A DNA stretch of 64,000 nucleotides from Mycoplasmopsis arginini. Lineage in GTDB: Bacteria; Bacillota_I; Bacilli_A; Mycoplasmatales; Metamycoplasmataceae. Position 1 is the stretch's first letter, and every line of letters begins with the position of its first letter. The position numbers and the translations under genes were made by a program. Under the pieces are notes generated by a model, which saw only the letters and a program-made list of their open reading frames with translations, had not been told where the DNA came from and made no database searches. Positions 1-10,789 of this stretch are shown here, one piece after another. The stretch is from contig NZ_LR215044.1 of assembly GCF_900660725.1 (NCBI RefSeq), forward strand, positions 620,001 to 684,000, in the 5' to 3' direction.

Positions 1-1028
1 TCAAATTTTTTCTCTGTTAATAAAAAGTTTAGTTTACTGTTTTCATCACCAAAATTATTAAATGAAATTGTTTTAAAATCTATTTTGTTAGTTTCATTAA
101 TTTCATTTAAAACATAATCATAATTTTCTTTAAATTTCTCAAAGTATTCTATTTTACTAAAATCATTAGGTAATCAAAAATCTTCTAAAAAAGGTATCAC
201 TTTTAAATAATCAAAAATTACTTCATAATTGTAAAAATCTTTTCCAACCAATAAATTACTTTCAAAAGCAAAAAAACTACTAAATAAATTTTTATATAAG
301 TGAGAATTGTTTTCGATTATTTTAATTCCTTTGTTTGCTTGTTTTGTTTTGAATTTGGAAAGAGGGAAAACAAAAAATATTTTGTTTCAATCTAAAAAAA
401 CTTTAATGTTCTTTAATTTATTTTTGTAACAAACTTCTTTAAATAATTTAACAAAGTTATTAATGTTGTTAATGTTTTTTATGTTTAAAACAAAGCCACA
501 AGCTAAATATTTACTATTTGTATCTAGCAAGTAAGATATGTTTGTATTTATCGCCTCAAAAACAGCCTCTTCGCGGGAATTAATTTCATTTCAATTGATA
601 GTAATCACAGCGCTATTTTCATCGACAAAATTCATTTCAAGATTAACTTTTGTTTTATGTCATGAAAACTTAGTCAATTGCTTTTCAAAACTGATTAAAA
701 CATTTTCTTTGTTCCTAATAGCATTAGAAAAAACAAAATTAGATTTTTTATCAAGTAAAGATTGAAAGTCTTGTAATTTTTTTCATCTATTATTTAAAAA
801 ATTAATTTTTTTAAGAAAGAAGGGTTCATTATAAATATTAGAAATTCCATTTAAATATTTAATTCTTTTTTGTTGTAAGTCTAATTCAAGACAAATAAAG
901 CCATTTTGATTTTTAACAAGTTTTTCTTTCCTTTCTAATCAAAAAATGAATCATAAAGTAATTGCTGAAAGTAAAATTGCAAAAATTAATACTCAAATAA
1001 AGAGCAGCGAATCAATTTTTTTAATCAT
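1..1028 (-). CDS. Membrane-anchored hypothetical protein, 3' part beyond window
   Basis: I do not recognise this family. With TGA as Trp the frame is open from the ATG at 1028 to the window edge (342 codons, no stop reached). Residues about 8-30 form one strongly hydrophobic segment and the rest looks soluble, so it is probably an N-terminally anchored protein. The stretch NIKNINNINNFVKLF has an alpha/beta rhythm reminiscent of degenerate sensor or GGDEF-like folds, but no signature motif is present and no function is assigned. The start overlaps the last 8 bases of the upstream helicase gene, suggesting translational coupling. A near-identical copy of the piece at 121-195 lies at 36239-36313. 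Confidence 0.75.
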
Positions 1029-3234
1029 CTAGACTACCATCTCATTTCTTAATTGAGTGATGTGATTTTTCAAATTGCTTTATTGTTTTTTGATTAGCAA
1101 ATTTAACAGTAATAATTGACCCTACCATATCAATTATTTCACCATGACCAAAAAAATTGTGCATAATGTAATCTCCAACAACTAAATCACTATTGTTTAA
1201 GTGGTTTTCTTCAGCTATTGAAAAATCATTTGCTAAGCTAATACTTCTGTTTTGTTCATAAATACCTGCTTCAGTTATAAATCTACTTCTTTTAGCAAAG
1301 CCTGATCTATTAATTGCAAAAGATAAAAACAGTTTTTTCTTTGCGCGAGTAATTGCTACATAAGCAAGTCTTCTTTCTTCCTCTAATCCCTCAATATTTT
1401 CTTCACTCGTATTCGAACTACTTAAGAAAGTAAAATCTTTATTAGGAGCAATTGTTATTGCTCTCTTAAGCGGAAATATGCCTTCGGCTAAACCACAAAT
1501 AAATACATAATCAAACTCAAGGCCCTTTGCGTTATGTACTGTCATTAATGATACAAAACTTGTTGCATCATCTTCAACATCGCGGTCTGTAATTAGTGTA
1601 ATTTCTTGCAAGTATTCATCAATAGTACCGTGAGTATTATTTTTTTCTCATTGTTCTATTGCTGCAATTAAACTTAAAAAGTTTTCTTGTTTAGCTTCAT
1701 ATTCTTCTTCTGAACCCTTAAAGACTTCAAAATAGTTGATCTTTTTAAACATAAATTCTTTTAAAGTACTGCTAATATTATTTGATTTTAAAGCTGCTCT
1801 TGCTCAACGTATATCGTTAATTAAATAAGCCAATCTTTGTAAGGTTGATGTAGAAATACTCAATGTTTCTTGTAATTCATCAAAATGCCTTTCGATAGCA
1901 GAATATAAATCTAGATTTTTACTTCTTGCAAATTCTAAAAGTTTATCAATTGTAACTTCTCCAATCTTACGTGAGGGTTTGTTAATGATTCTTAATAAAG
2001 CAATTTCACTACCATCGTGAATTACCCTTAAATAAGCTAAAGCGTCTTTGACTTCTTCTCTTTGATAAAATTTGATAGAACCAAACAACTTATAAATTGT
2101 ATTTTCTCTAATTAAGGCTTCTTCAATTGCTCTTGAGTAGCTATTAGTTCTAAACAAGATCGCAATATTTTTTAGTTGAACACGAGATCTTTTCAGTTCA
2201 GAAATTTTTTGGGCTATTCAAATTGCTTCTGCTTCTTCGCTGTGACCACAATAAAATTCAACGTCTTCACCTTCTTCGTTTTCAGTAAATAATTTTTTTT
2301 CTAATCTAAGTTTGTTTTTTTGGATTAGTTTGTTAGCGTGATATAAAATTTTTTTAGTTGAACGATAATTTTCTTCAAGTTTTACTGTAAGTGCATCAGG
2401 ATAATCTTTATGGAAATTTATAATGATATTAATATCGGCATTTCTTCAACTATAAATTGTTTGATCAGGATCTCCAACAATTGTTAAGTTATTAGTTGAA
2501 CATAATTTTTGTAAAATCTTGTATTGAATAACGCTTGTGTCTTGGAATTCATCAATTAATAAATAATCAAATCTTTTTGCTCATTTGTTAGCAATGTTTT
2601 CATATTTTGGATCATAAAACAAAGTATATACAAACACTAATAAATCATCGAAATCCAAAGCCCTAGATCTTTGGAGCCTTTCTTGATAGTGTTTGTAAAT
2701 TAATTCTTTAGTTTCTATTGCTTTTCTTTCTTCTGGAGATATTGAGCTATCTTCTTGCTCATTTTCAATATTTAAAAAATCAAATAAAGAATTTTTCTTA
2801 TTTTGAATGTATGAAATAATTGAGTTGTAGCTAAATTCATTATTGGTAATTTCTAATTCAGAATAAACAGATTTTAAAATTGCCCTTTGATCTATCTCGT
2901 CAAGAATTTGAAAATCATTTTCATAACCTAAAAGATGAATTTCTTTTCTCAATATCTTTGCACAAATAGCATGAAAGGTGCTTATTATTGGTAATTTACT
3001 TGGGTTGTCAATCATGGTTACGACTCTCTGTTTCATTTCATTAGCTGCTTTATTAGAAAAAGTCAAAGCTAATATACGTGAAGGATTAATTCCTAATTCA
3101 TCAACTAGATAAGAAATTTTATAAGTTAAAACTCTTGTTTTCCCTGAACCAGCACCAGCAATTATACGAAGAGGGCCTTCGTTGTGTTCTACTGCTTCTC
3201 TTTGTTGTTTATTTAATTTATGTAAGTCTACCAT
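1021..3234 (-). CDS. pcrA: PcrA/UvrD-type ATP-dependent DNA helicase
   Basis: SF1A 3'-5' DNA helicase of the UvrD/PcrA family, expected in nucleotide excision repair and in clearing replication or transcription conflicts. It has 737 codons, normal for the family. The Walker A motif AGAGSGKT is at residues 26-33, followed by LALTFSNKAANEMKQR (motif Ia), STFHAICAKILRK (Ib), ALDFDDLLVF, and in the C-terminal half LMTVHNAKGLEFDYVF and RRLAYVAITRAKKKLFLSF (motifs V and VI). Start: ATG 3234 after an AGAGGTAAA ribosome site. The last codons overlap the next gene by 8 bases. A TATAAT-like -10 lies about 35 bases upstream, beside an imperfect palindrome. UvrD versus PcrA naming is a matter of convention in Firmicutes and mollicutes. 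Confidence 0.95.
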
Positions 3235-3267
3235 GTTTTACCTCTTAAATTTAGATTGTTCTTTTAA

Positions 3268-3306
3268 AATTATACCTTATTACCCATTATAAATAATGAG
3301 TAATAA
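3268..3306 (-). promoter_or_regulatory. Helicase promoter with overlapping 14-bp inverted repeat
   Basis: On the minus strand a GGTATAATTTT -10 box lies at about 3268-3275. Directly upstream is a 14-bp inverted repeat with one mismatch (arms 3277-3290 and 3293-3306, 2-base spacer), sitting where the -35 and spacer would be. That position fits an operator better than a terminator, since no T-run follows. The regulator is unknown. Confidence 0.4.
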
Positions 3307-3430
3307 AGAAAAGAAAGTGTTTTTGTTTATTTAATCATAATTTGTAGTTTTTAAATTTAATAAAATACTATAAAAGTAAAAATTATATAATTTAAATTGA
3401 ATAAAAAATATCAATCTTAAAAAGGAAAAT

Positions 3431-4746
3431 ATGAACATCGCCAAATTAATAAATAGCTTATTAGTCTCTACTACCCCGCTTAATTTAAATACGAATATAG
3501 CAATTGTTAAGCGAGAAGAAAAAAATTCTGAAGACGAAACGAAAATTTTTAGTTTAGTAAAAGATTTTATAATTAATGAAAAAGATTTACTTGAAAAGTT
3601 AGGAAATGAATTTGATGTGAAGAAATCTGCTAAGCAAAATTTAGAAAATATTCTAGAAAATAATGATGAAATATTTCAAAAATTATTATTAAATTTAAAA
3701 ACGTCAGGAATTATATATGTTAATAAAGAAGAATAAATATTATCTAATACTAAAATAAAAACAGATTTTAAAAAACATTTAAATTCTATTTTATTAAAAT
3801 CAATTAAATCTATAAAAAAAGAAATAAAGAAATTAATACAGAAGCAAAAAGTTATTATAAAAGAATTATTACTGATTTTAAAAATAAATTTGAGGTTAAT
3901 GATGATGGCGCTGAATCTTCTAAAAATGTAGAAAATACTATTTTAGGTATGAAAACTCTTTTAAATAATATAGAAGATCAAATTATAAATAAAACAGCGC
4001 TTGCTGAAAGATTACTTACTGCATCCGGGATAATTAATGGAATTGCTGTATTTACAGGAATTGCATCAGCGGGGCTTTATGCTTCAGCACCATTTACCTT
4101 CGGAGCAACAGCAATTGCCGAGGCGGGATTAAGTTTAGCTACTGGAGTTTTAAGTTTAATTTCTTCAAGTTTAAGAACTGCTTATTACTCAGTATTAGAT
4201 ACTATAAAATCATTCGAAGAAATTAAAAGCATAATGAGTAATTACTCATTAATGTCTATTAAAGAAATTGTTTCTAAAATTTTTTTAGTCTCTTTTTCTT
4301 TACCTAGTTTAAAATTTAAATCAGCCAACTTCAAAGTTGACTTAAATCCCAATTCTTTTAAAAAAGTAACACCATTAATTTCAGTGGCCTTATCATTAAA
4401 TGACCTTTTTAATGATATAGATGAAATATCAAAATTAAAAATTATGAAAAATGAAACTCAAGATAGAACGAAATTAATAATTGATACAATTTCAAGATTA
4501 AAAGACATTAAGTGAATAGTGGTAAATGAAACACCAATTAATAAACCCTACACACAAAATGGTACCGGAGGAAGAGATACTCATTTTAAAAATCTTTCCA
4601 CTGGCGAGATAAGGACGATTGAAGAATTATTAAAATGAACAAATTTTGAATTAAGTATGAATGGTCTTCTAAGAGTAAAAGACCCTAAAAGAGGCAAATA
4701 TATAAGAATGTTTTCAAACAAAGTAAAATGGGATAATTTAGGATAA
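3431..4746 (+). pseudogene. Cassette protein A, copy 1, broken by a stop codon and a frameshift
   Basis: Family not recognised. The first piece opens at ATG 3431 after AAAAAGGAAAAT and stops at TAA 3734-3736. The same frame then reads on to about 3825, where continuation shifts by one base within an A-rich run and stays open to TAA 4744-4746. The restored product would be about 438 residues: a charged N-terminal region; a Gly/Ala-rich hydrophobic hairpin (GIASAGLYASAPFTFGA, about residues 205-255); a middle section; and a conserved C-terminal domain with KPYT, THFKNL, NGLLRV and a final WDNLG. Ends and C-terminal domain match copy 2 at 5727-6143. The hairpin resembles glycine-zipper or pore-forming segments, so a toxin or surface effector is a guess. 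Two separate short proteins are possible but less likely. Confidence 0.75.
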
Positions 4747-4747
4747 T

Positions 4748-5488
4748 ATGAGCTTAGTAATTATTTTTATTTCAATTTTTTTACCTTTATTATTTTTATA
4801 CCATATAATCAGCTTTTGTTATTTACTATTTTTTAATAAAGAAATTTCTTTTATCGAAAAAGTTAAAATAAAATCTAAAAAAACGATATTAATTCATTCT
4901 ATAAGATTACCAGAAGGAGTTTTTACTTATTTTGAACGTTTTATAAAAAAATTTTATCTCTTTTTTTGAATAACTCTTGGTGTAGTAATTTTTCTTACAG
5001 TGTATTTCTTTCTTTTTTTAATATGTTTTTACATTTTTGTGTCTAAAAGGTTTGACTCCCAAATCTTGTTTTCAACAATCCTTTCTTTCATTTTTTTATT
5101 AGATATTCCTTTAATATCAACAACTAGTAAAAAGAAAATAAAAATAATCGATAAAGAAGTTCAAGAATGAAAAAATGAAAATTTACTATTAAGCGGAAAC
5201 AATTTAAAAATTGAGAAGCCTGAAAATTTTGAAGATTTTAAATATTTAATATTAAATGAGTATTTAGAGATAAAAATCCCTATTTTTAAACACACACAAA
5301 AGTATTTTTATTCAAAAAAAATTAAAAATCTAAGAAACCAGCTTTGAATAAATGGTGAATTAGATAAAAATAGATTAATTTATTTTTTATTGTTAAATTA
5401 CGATGAAATTATTATAAATAATGTTAGATACAAAAAAGAAATATATTTATATTTTTTAAAGGAAATTTTGAATAATGAATTTAAATAA
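4748..5488 (+). CDS. Cassette protein B, copy 1, multi-pass membrane protein
   Basis: Unrecognised membrane protein of 246 residues. A hydrophobic segment at about 3-28 is followed by a basic loop, two or three more segments at about 68-120, and then a soluble C-terminal domain containing IEKPENFEDFKYLILNE and NYDEIIINNVRYKKE. It is full-length and clearly homologous to B copy 2 at 6148-6894. Its C-terminal domain also resembles that of protein C2. The ATG follows the stop of A by one base, and the AGGA inside the last codons of A (TTAGGATAA) can serve as ribosome site, so A and B look translationally coupled. It overlaps C1 by 14 bases. Immunity or transport partner of A is only an inference from gene order. 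Confidence 0.85.
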
Positions 5489-5687
5489 TTTTAGATTTTT
5501 ATTTATAGTTTTTCTTATTGCATCAATACTATCATTTTTCATTTTTATTGCTATATTTATTTTAAAAGAGTTTTCAATCAATGCTTTTTTTACTAAAGAA
5601 AAATGCTTCAAGAATTTTTTTGTTTTAAATTTTATTCACCCAAAATATTCAACATACATTTATTTTAAGTTATATAATGTAAAATAG
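5475..5687 (+). CDS. Cassette protein C, copy 1, truncated membrane protein
   Basis: A 70-codon frame starting inside the end of B1, with AAAGGAAA at 5457-5464 as ribosome site. Residues 8-32 are one hydrophobic segment, matching the start of C2 at 6875 in position and style, but the frame stops at TAG 5685-5687 where C2 runs on for 259 residues. A copy 2 starts only 39 bases later, so C1 is most simply a remnant left when the cassette was duplicated or trimmed. It may still be translated as a short membrane peptide. Confidence 0.6.
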   Translation: MNLNNFRFLFIVFLIASILSFFIFIAIFILKEFSINAFFTKEKCFKNFFVLNFIHPKYSTYIYFKLYNVK

Positions 5688-5726
5688 TGAAAAACTAAAG
5701 TAATAATGAAAAAAGGAGGAAAAATT

Positions 5727-6143
5727 ATGCAAATTTTAAAATTAATAAATTCTTTTTCGGCTTTTGTTGCGCCTCTAGCAAACAATGTAAAAGTCAGTGC
5801 ATTCATTACCCCATTAATATCTACAAAAAATTTATTAGAGGATATAAATGAATTAGAAGAATTTAAAAAATTTAATAATGAAATAAAAGAAGGTTCTTCA
5901 GAACTATTAAAAACAATTTCTAGATTAGAAACAATTAGATGAACTGTTATAAATGAAACAATAATTGATAAGCCATATACTCGGGGTGGTGTTGGTGGTA
6001 CCAATACACATTTTAAAAACCTTAAAACCAGAGAGATAAAAACATTAAATGAGCTTTTAAAATTAAACAATTTTGAATTAAGTATAAATGGCCTTTTAAG
6101 GGTTAAATACCCAAATAAAGTAAAATGAGATAATTTAGGATAA
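5727..6143 (+). CDS. Cassette protein A, copy 2, internally deleted version
   Basis: Family not recognised. The start is placed at ATG 5727 because AAAGGAGG ends 8 bases upstream; an in-frame ATG at 5706 has no such site. The 138-residue product matches copy 1 at the N-terminus (ILKLINS against AKLINS) and over its last 110 residues (TPLIS, TISRL, NET, KPYT, THFKNL, NGLLRV, WDNLG), but lacks the roughly 280-residue middle with the hydrophobic hairpin. It also lacks about ten residues before NKVKWDNLG. So either copy 2 is a deletion derivative or the short form is a functional variant. The tail TTAGGATAA again provides the ribosome site for B2. Confidence 0.75.
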
Positions 6144-6147
6144 GAGA

Positions 6148-6894
6148 ATGACACTATTAATTATTTATTGTGCGATACTTTCGCCACTAGTTATGATTTA
6201 TTTTGTTGTTGGGTTTTATTTTATTTGAAAATATAACAAGAAAACTATTTTTACTTGTGACTTTAAAACAGGTGCAAAAAAACAAATTTTAGCAGAATCA
6301 ATAAAATTACCCCAAGCAACATTTGATAAATTTTTTGAGTTTTTTAAAAAATCTAAGACTTTTTATATTTCTTGGTTATTTATATTAATATTTATTTTTG
6401 TTTTTACGTTAATTACATATTTAGTGTTTTATTTTACAGTTTCAAAAAAAATTGATTTTTACGATTCTATTTTATTAGTAATTATTTTTGGTGTTATTCT
6501 TGAACCTTTATATTTTTTAATAAAAGGTCTTATAAAAATAAACAAAACTAAAAAAAATATAAGAGATTGAATAATAGAAAATGAAAAAATAGAAAAAAGA
6601 CATTTAAATATTGAAAAGCCAGTAAATTATGAGGATTTTAAAAATGTTATTTTAAACGAAGACTTAGAAATTAGAATTCCAATATTCAAAAATTCAGAGT
6701 CGCATTTTTACGGAATGAAAATATTAAACAAAAGAAAAAAATTTATTACTAACGGTGTAGTAGATAATAATGAATTATTATACTTTATATTATTTGATTA
6801 TACTTCTGCTCAAATTAATAAAATTTCTTACAGCAAAGAAAATTATTTATATCTTATAAAGGAAATCTTAGAAAATGAATATAATAACATTTAA
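6148..6894 (+). CDS. Cassette protein B, copy 2, multi-pass membrane protein
   Basis: A 248-residue membrane protein, homologous to B1 end to end: hydrophobic segment 2-27, KLPQATFDKFFEFFKK loop (RLPEGVFTYFERFIKK in B1), further segments at about 70-125, then a soluble domain with NIEKPVNYEDFKNVILNED and LYFILFDYTSAQIN. ATG 6148 follows the stop of A2 by 4 bases. It overlaps C2 by 20 bases, and the C2 ribosome site (AAAGGAAA) lies inside its coding sequence, as in copy 1. Conserved coupling argues that A, B and C are needed in fixed proportion. Confidence 0.85.
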
Positions 6895-7654
6895 AACACT
6901 TTTAATAATATTCTTTGTTTTTGCTTTAATATTATTTACATCCTTTTTTACTTCATTATTGTTGTTTTTTGCTCCTATATTAAAAAGAATATTGTTAAAA
7001 AAAGATGCTAAAAAAATTTTCTTATCTAAAAAAATAAGAATAAATGAGCATTTTTTTAAAACAATTAATCAAAAAATAAAAATTAGTTTTATTTTTTTAA
7101 GTATATTTTTAGCGATATCAATACTAACGATTTTATCTATTTTTTATCCGTGATTAGATGTGTTGATCAATTTACCTCAATGAAAAGCCAAAATTAATAC
7201 AGTTGTATTGTTTCCATTTTTTACTATGGCGTTATCATTTTTTATTTTCATTTTTTCTTTAACATTAATAATTCAGCTATGTATAATAAAGAGAGAGTTT
7301 AAAAATTGAAAAATTGAAAACAAAAGATTAAATGGAGTTTTATTTGAAAATATCGAAAATATAGAATCAAAAGAGATTTTTAACACATTCAAGTTCTCAA
7401 ATGACTTAAATATGACTTATATTACTAACGTTTGACCTTCTTTTAGTAAACAATACAAGATTAAAAACAAAAATTGAAAAAACCGCTTTTATAAATATAA
7501 TGAAACTAAGCGAGATGAGGAATTTTATTATTTTTTAATATTCAATTATGAAGATGTTGCTATAGATAACACAATTTTTAAGATTGAAGATTATTCTTAC
7601 ATTTATCAAAACAGAGATCAAATATTTAGTCACAACAAAAAGACAGGCGAATAA
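6875..7654 (+). CDS. Cassette protein C, copy 2, full-length membrane protein
   Basis: A 259-residue membrane protein with hydrophobic segments at about 5-35, 68-92 and 108-138 and a soluble C-terminal domain ending NYEDVAIDNTIFKIED. That last stretch aligns with the corresponding part of B1 and B2 (NYDEIIINN, DYTSAQIN), so B and C probably arose by duplication of one ancestor. It is the last gene of the cassette; its stop lies inside an 11-bp perfect inverted repeat followed by T residues. Function unknown. Confidence 0.85.
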
Positions 7655-7671
7655 AAAAACCTGTCTTTTTG
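7637..7671. terminator. Bidirectional intrinsic terminator
   Basis: Perfect inverted repeat AAAAGACAGG / CCTGTCTTTT with T-runs on both sides. It closes the plus-strand cassette and the minus-strand asnS-glycosyltransferase-RDD operon, whose last stop is at 7677. Confidence 0.85.
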
Positions 7672-7676
7672 TTACG

Positions 7677-8336
7677 TTAATTTAATATTTCTATTTTTGG
7701 TAATTCTCTTTTTTTGGGATAAATTTTTAATTTATAATCCTCATCTTCAAACACTTCTTCAAATTTGTTTTTTCAAACAGTTTTTGTTCGAGAAAATTTG
7801 TCATTTCAATTTAATCTTGTAGCTACAACGCCTGTTAAAATCATAAAAATTTGTAAATTGATTGCTATTGTTGCCAAAACTGTTGGTAAACTTACGACAA
7901 GTTTTTCTACAGTATTCATCTTTTGTCCTCTTGCTGCCTTTAAAAAAGCATCAGTAGACATTAGCATAAAACTTAAAAAGACAAAAACCCATAAAAACGA
8001 AAACAATCTTTGTCTATCAAAAATAAATCTTGATAATTTTCTATCATTATCATTAGCGATAATCTTAATTTTACAGATAAGCATTCCAACTGTTTGCCCG
8101 CCTGTAATTATTGGAATCACAATAAATTCAAAAATATTAAAAATAATTAAACCTAATAATCATATTCTATAAACAACTTCTTTATATACAATATTATTTA
8201 ATAGAAAATCAGCTTTTTTGTAATTAAATATTAAGAAAGAAGTACCAACAGAAAAAATTACAAAAATAAATAAATCAATTAATGTGCTAAGCAATCTTAT
8301 TCAAAAATTTGCTTTTATGTTCTGTTTTTTTACCAT
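7677..8336 (-). CDS. RDD family integral membrane protein
   Basis: A 219-residue membrane protein of the RDD type. Visible are an N-terminal segment with WIRLLSTLIDLFIFVIF (the Arg-x-Asp pattern of the family at the first helix), a second pair of helices around WLLGLIIFNIFEFIVIP, then GGQTVGMLICKIKII and further helices. RDD proteins are loosely linked to ion or metabolite transport and the substrate is not predictable. It is the last gene of the asnS operon; its ATG at 8336 overlaps the glycosyltransferase stop by 7 bases. Confidence 0.85.
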
Positions 8337-9334
8337 ATAAATTTTTTAAAAATTAAATCTCACTTTTTCACAAAACCGTCAGTAAGGTCAAATAATTTTC
8401 TTACATCAAAAGTTAAGAAAAAATTATTATTTTTCATTTCTTCTAATCAAACAGGTTTTAAATTTTCTATTTCTTGAATTAAAGCTTTTTTAATATTATC
8501 TAGTGATTTAGACTCTAAGCTGTTTTTTCTTGTTTTAAATGTGCCTAAAATACCAGCAACATAATAACAATAGTTAATACATTTTGCAAACGATAAAGCT
8601 TTTTTTACAGGATCTTTGTCTAATGCAACTTCCTTAAAAATAATATTTCAACTACGTGTTAATGATTTTGGGTTGAACATTAAAAAACTATAGTTTCAAT
8701 TTTCAATTCACGTATCAGAGAAGTAAGCAAAAGTTTTTGAATTTAAAAGCGTACGAAAAACCAAGTTAGGTGAATATTCCAAATTTAAGTCTCTAGTTTT
8801 AGGTATTTCCATGACCTTCTTAGCTATTTCTGTTTTTACAAAAGTATTAAAAACAAAAGGAGTCACTAAAGCAAAAGGCAACGCGTTTTTTTCTAAGTCT
8901 ACTAAACCTAAACCAGAAAGCAATTCCGATTTAATTAAAGAATGTGAAATAGATTTACTAAATCCCGGCATTTCTACAAAATCAGGTTTATCTTGAAAGT
9001 TTTCTAAAAATTTATCAATTCTTTGAATAAACTCATTTTTTAATTTACAGTATGAATAAAGTATAAATACATAAGGTGTTTCCACGTTTTTTAAAGCATC
9101 ATTAATAACAATATCAATATGTTGGTGGGTTGTATTAAAAACAACCTTCAAACGATCTTTTAATTTATTGTGCAACTCATCAATAGCAATAAAGTGTTCT
9201 TCTTTAGGTCGATCAATTGTAACTACAACGTCAAAATTTTGGCTTTTTTGCTTATATAGGTTATTAAAAATATCTTCAATTGGAATAGCGGGGTTATATA
9301 TTGGAACAATAATAGTTAAATTTTTGTTACTCAT
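8330..9334 (-). CDS. Family 2-like glycosyltransferase
   Basis: A 334-residue GT-A fold protein opening with LTIIVPIYNP, the usual start of family 2 glycosyltransferases, followed by IEDIFNNLYKQ and FDVVVTIDRPKE. The canonical DxD metal motif is not obvious where expected (FILYSYCKL), so donor binding may differ or activity may be lost. No membrane segment, so it probably acts on the cytoplasmic face, for example on glycolipid or capsule precursors. It sits between asnS (6-base gap) and the RDD gene (overlap). Confidence 0.8.
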
Positions 9335-9340
9335 AAATAC

Positions 9341-10684
9341 CTACATTTTAATTTGTCCTGCTACACGAGGGAAAGGAATAACATCTCTAATATTAGCAAC
9401 ACCAGTTACATACATAACTAGTCTTTCAAAACCAATACCAAAACCACTAGATGGAGCATAGCCAAAACGTCTTAGGTCTAAGTATCATTGTAAAGGATCG
9501 GTTGATATTTTTAAATCATTCATTCTTTCAAGTAATTTTTCGTATCTGGCTTCCCTTTGACTTCCACCGATTAATTCACCAATGCCAGGAACTAATAAAT
9601 CAAATGCCCCAACTGTTTCTTTATCATCATTTTGATGCATATAAAATGCTTTAATATCTTTAGGATAATTAATTACAGCTACAGGTCCTTGAACAATTTT
9701 TTCTGCCAAGAATTTTTCATGTTCGGAAGCTAAATCCATTCCAAAGAAAATATTTTTTTCTTCAAATGAGTCTTTATAGTTGGCTAATTGTTTAACAACA
9801 TCTCTATATTCAATAACTGTCAATTTATTATCTAAAAACTTATTTAGAGTTTCAATTAAATTAGGATTGATTGAATTTAAATAAGTCATTTCATCTGGAT
9901 AATTTTTAATCGTATTTTTAATAACAGTTTTTAGTAGATCGTCTGCTAATAAAATAATATCTTTCAATTCATAAAAAGCAACTTCTGGTTCAACCATTCA
10001 AAACTCAGCAAGGTGTCTTGATGTATGAGAATTTTCAGCTCTAAATGTTGGTCCAAATGTGTACACTTGTTTAAAACCGGCCGCATATGATTCGGCGTGT
10101 AATTGTCCGGTAACCCCTAAAAAAGCTTTTTGCTTGAAAAAGAAATCTTTTGATTCATCATCTACTAACAACGTTTCTCCCGCTCCTTCTCCATCATTAG
10201 AAGTAATAATTGGTGAAGCCATATATAAAAAGTCATGTTCTTGGAAATATTTATGAATTTCATAAGCTAGTGAATTTCTAATTAACATAACACTTTTGAA
10301 TAGATTTGTTCTGTTTCTTAGGTGTGGAATTTCTCTTAAAAATTCTAAAGAAGTTTCTTTCTTTTGAATTGGGAAATCTTCATCTACACCATTTAAAATT
10401 GTTATTGAATCCAAAGCTAATTCCACTGGTTGTTGTGCTTGTGGTGTTAAGTGAATTAAACCCTTAGCGATTATTGATGTTCCTAAAGAAAGTTGTGATA
10501 AGTTTTTATTTTGAATAATCTCACCTTTAGCTACAACTTGCAAATTAGAAATAGTGCTTCCATCATTAATTGTTAAGAATCTTATTTTTTCATTTCCTCT
10601 ATTTGAAACTAATCAACCTTTGATTTCGAATTCTTGGTTTTCTTTGATGTTTTTAACTTTTTGTAATAATTTTTTTAATGTCAT
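9341..10684 (-). CDS. asnS: Asparaginyl-tRNA synthetase
   Basis: Class IIb synthetase charging tRNA-Asn; 447 residues, usual length. The N-terminal OB-fold domain includes FEIKGWLVSNRG. The catalytic domain shows motif 2 around [17 protein letters not shown] and motif 3 [16 protein letters not shown] near the C-terminus. The residues after motif 2 (MVEPEVAF) fit AsnRS rather than AspRS. Start ATG 10684 with AGGAGTCAATT just upstream. It is first of a three-gene operon with a glycosyltransferase and an RDD protein. Confidence 0.96.
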
Positions 10685-10789
10685 AATTGACTCCTAGTTA
10701 TAAATTTAATTATAATTAAAATTATACTTAAATTATTTTTTGAATGTTTATTTTAAATTATATTAACAAGAAAATTTTAAAATAAAACT

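Noticed and set aside
3277-3306. Palindrome upstream of the helicase as a transcription terminator
   Set aside because: No T-run on either side and it overlaps the promoter; an operator is the better reading.
5660-6154. Minus-strand open frame opposite cassette genes A2 and B2
   Set aside because: It is antisense to the supported A2/B2 frames, lacks a ribosome site and has a composition expected of a shadow of coding DNA.
7765-8172. Plus-strand open frame of 135 codons within the RDD gene
   Set aside because: Opposite strand of a well-supported membrane protein gene; no start signal.
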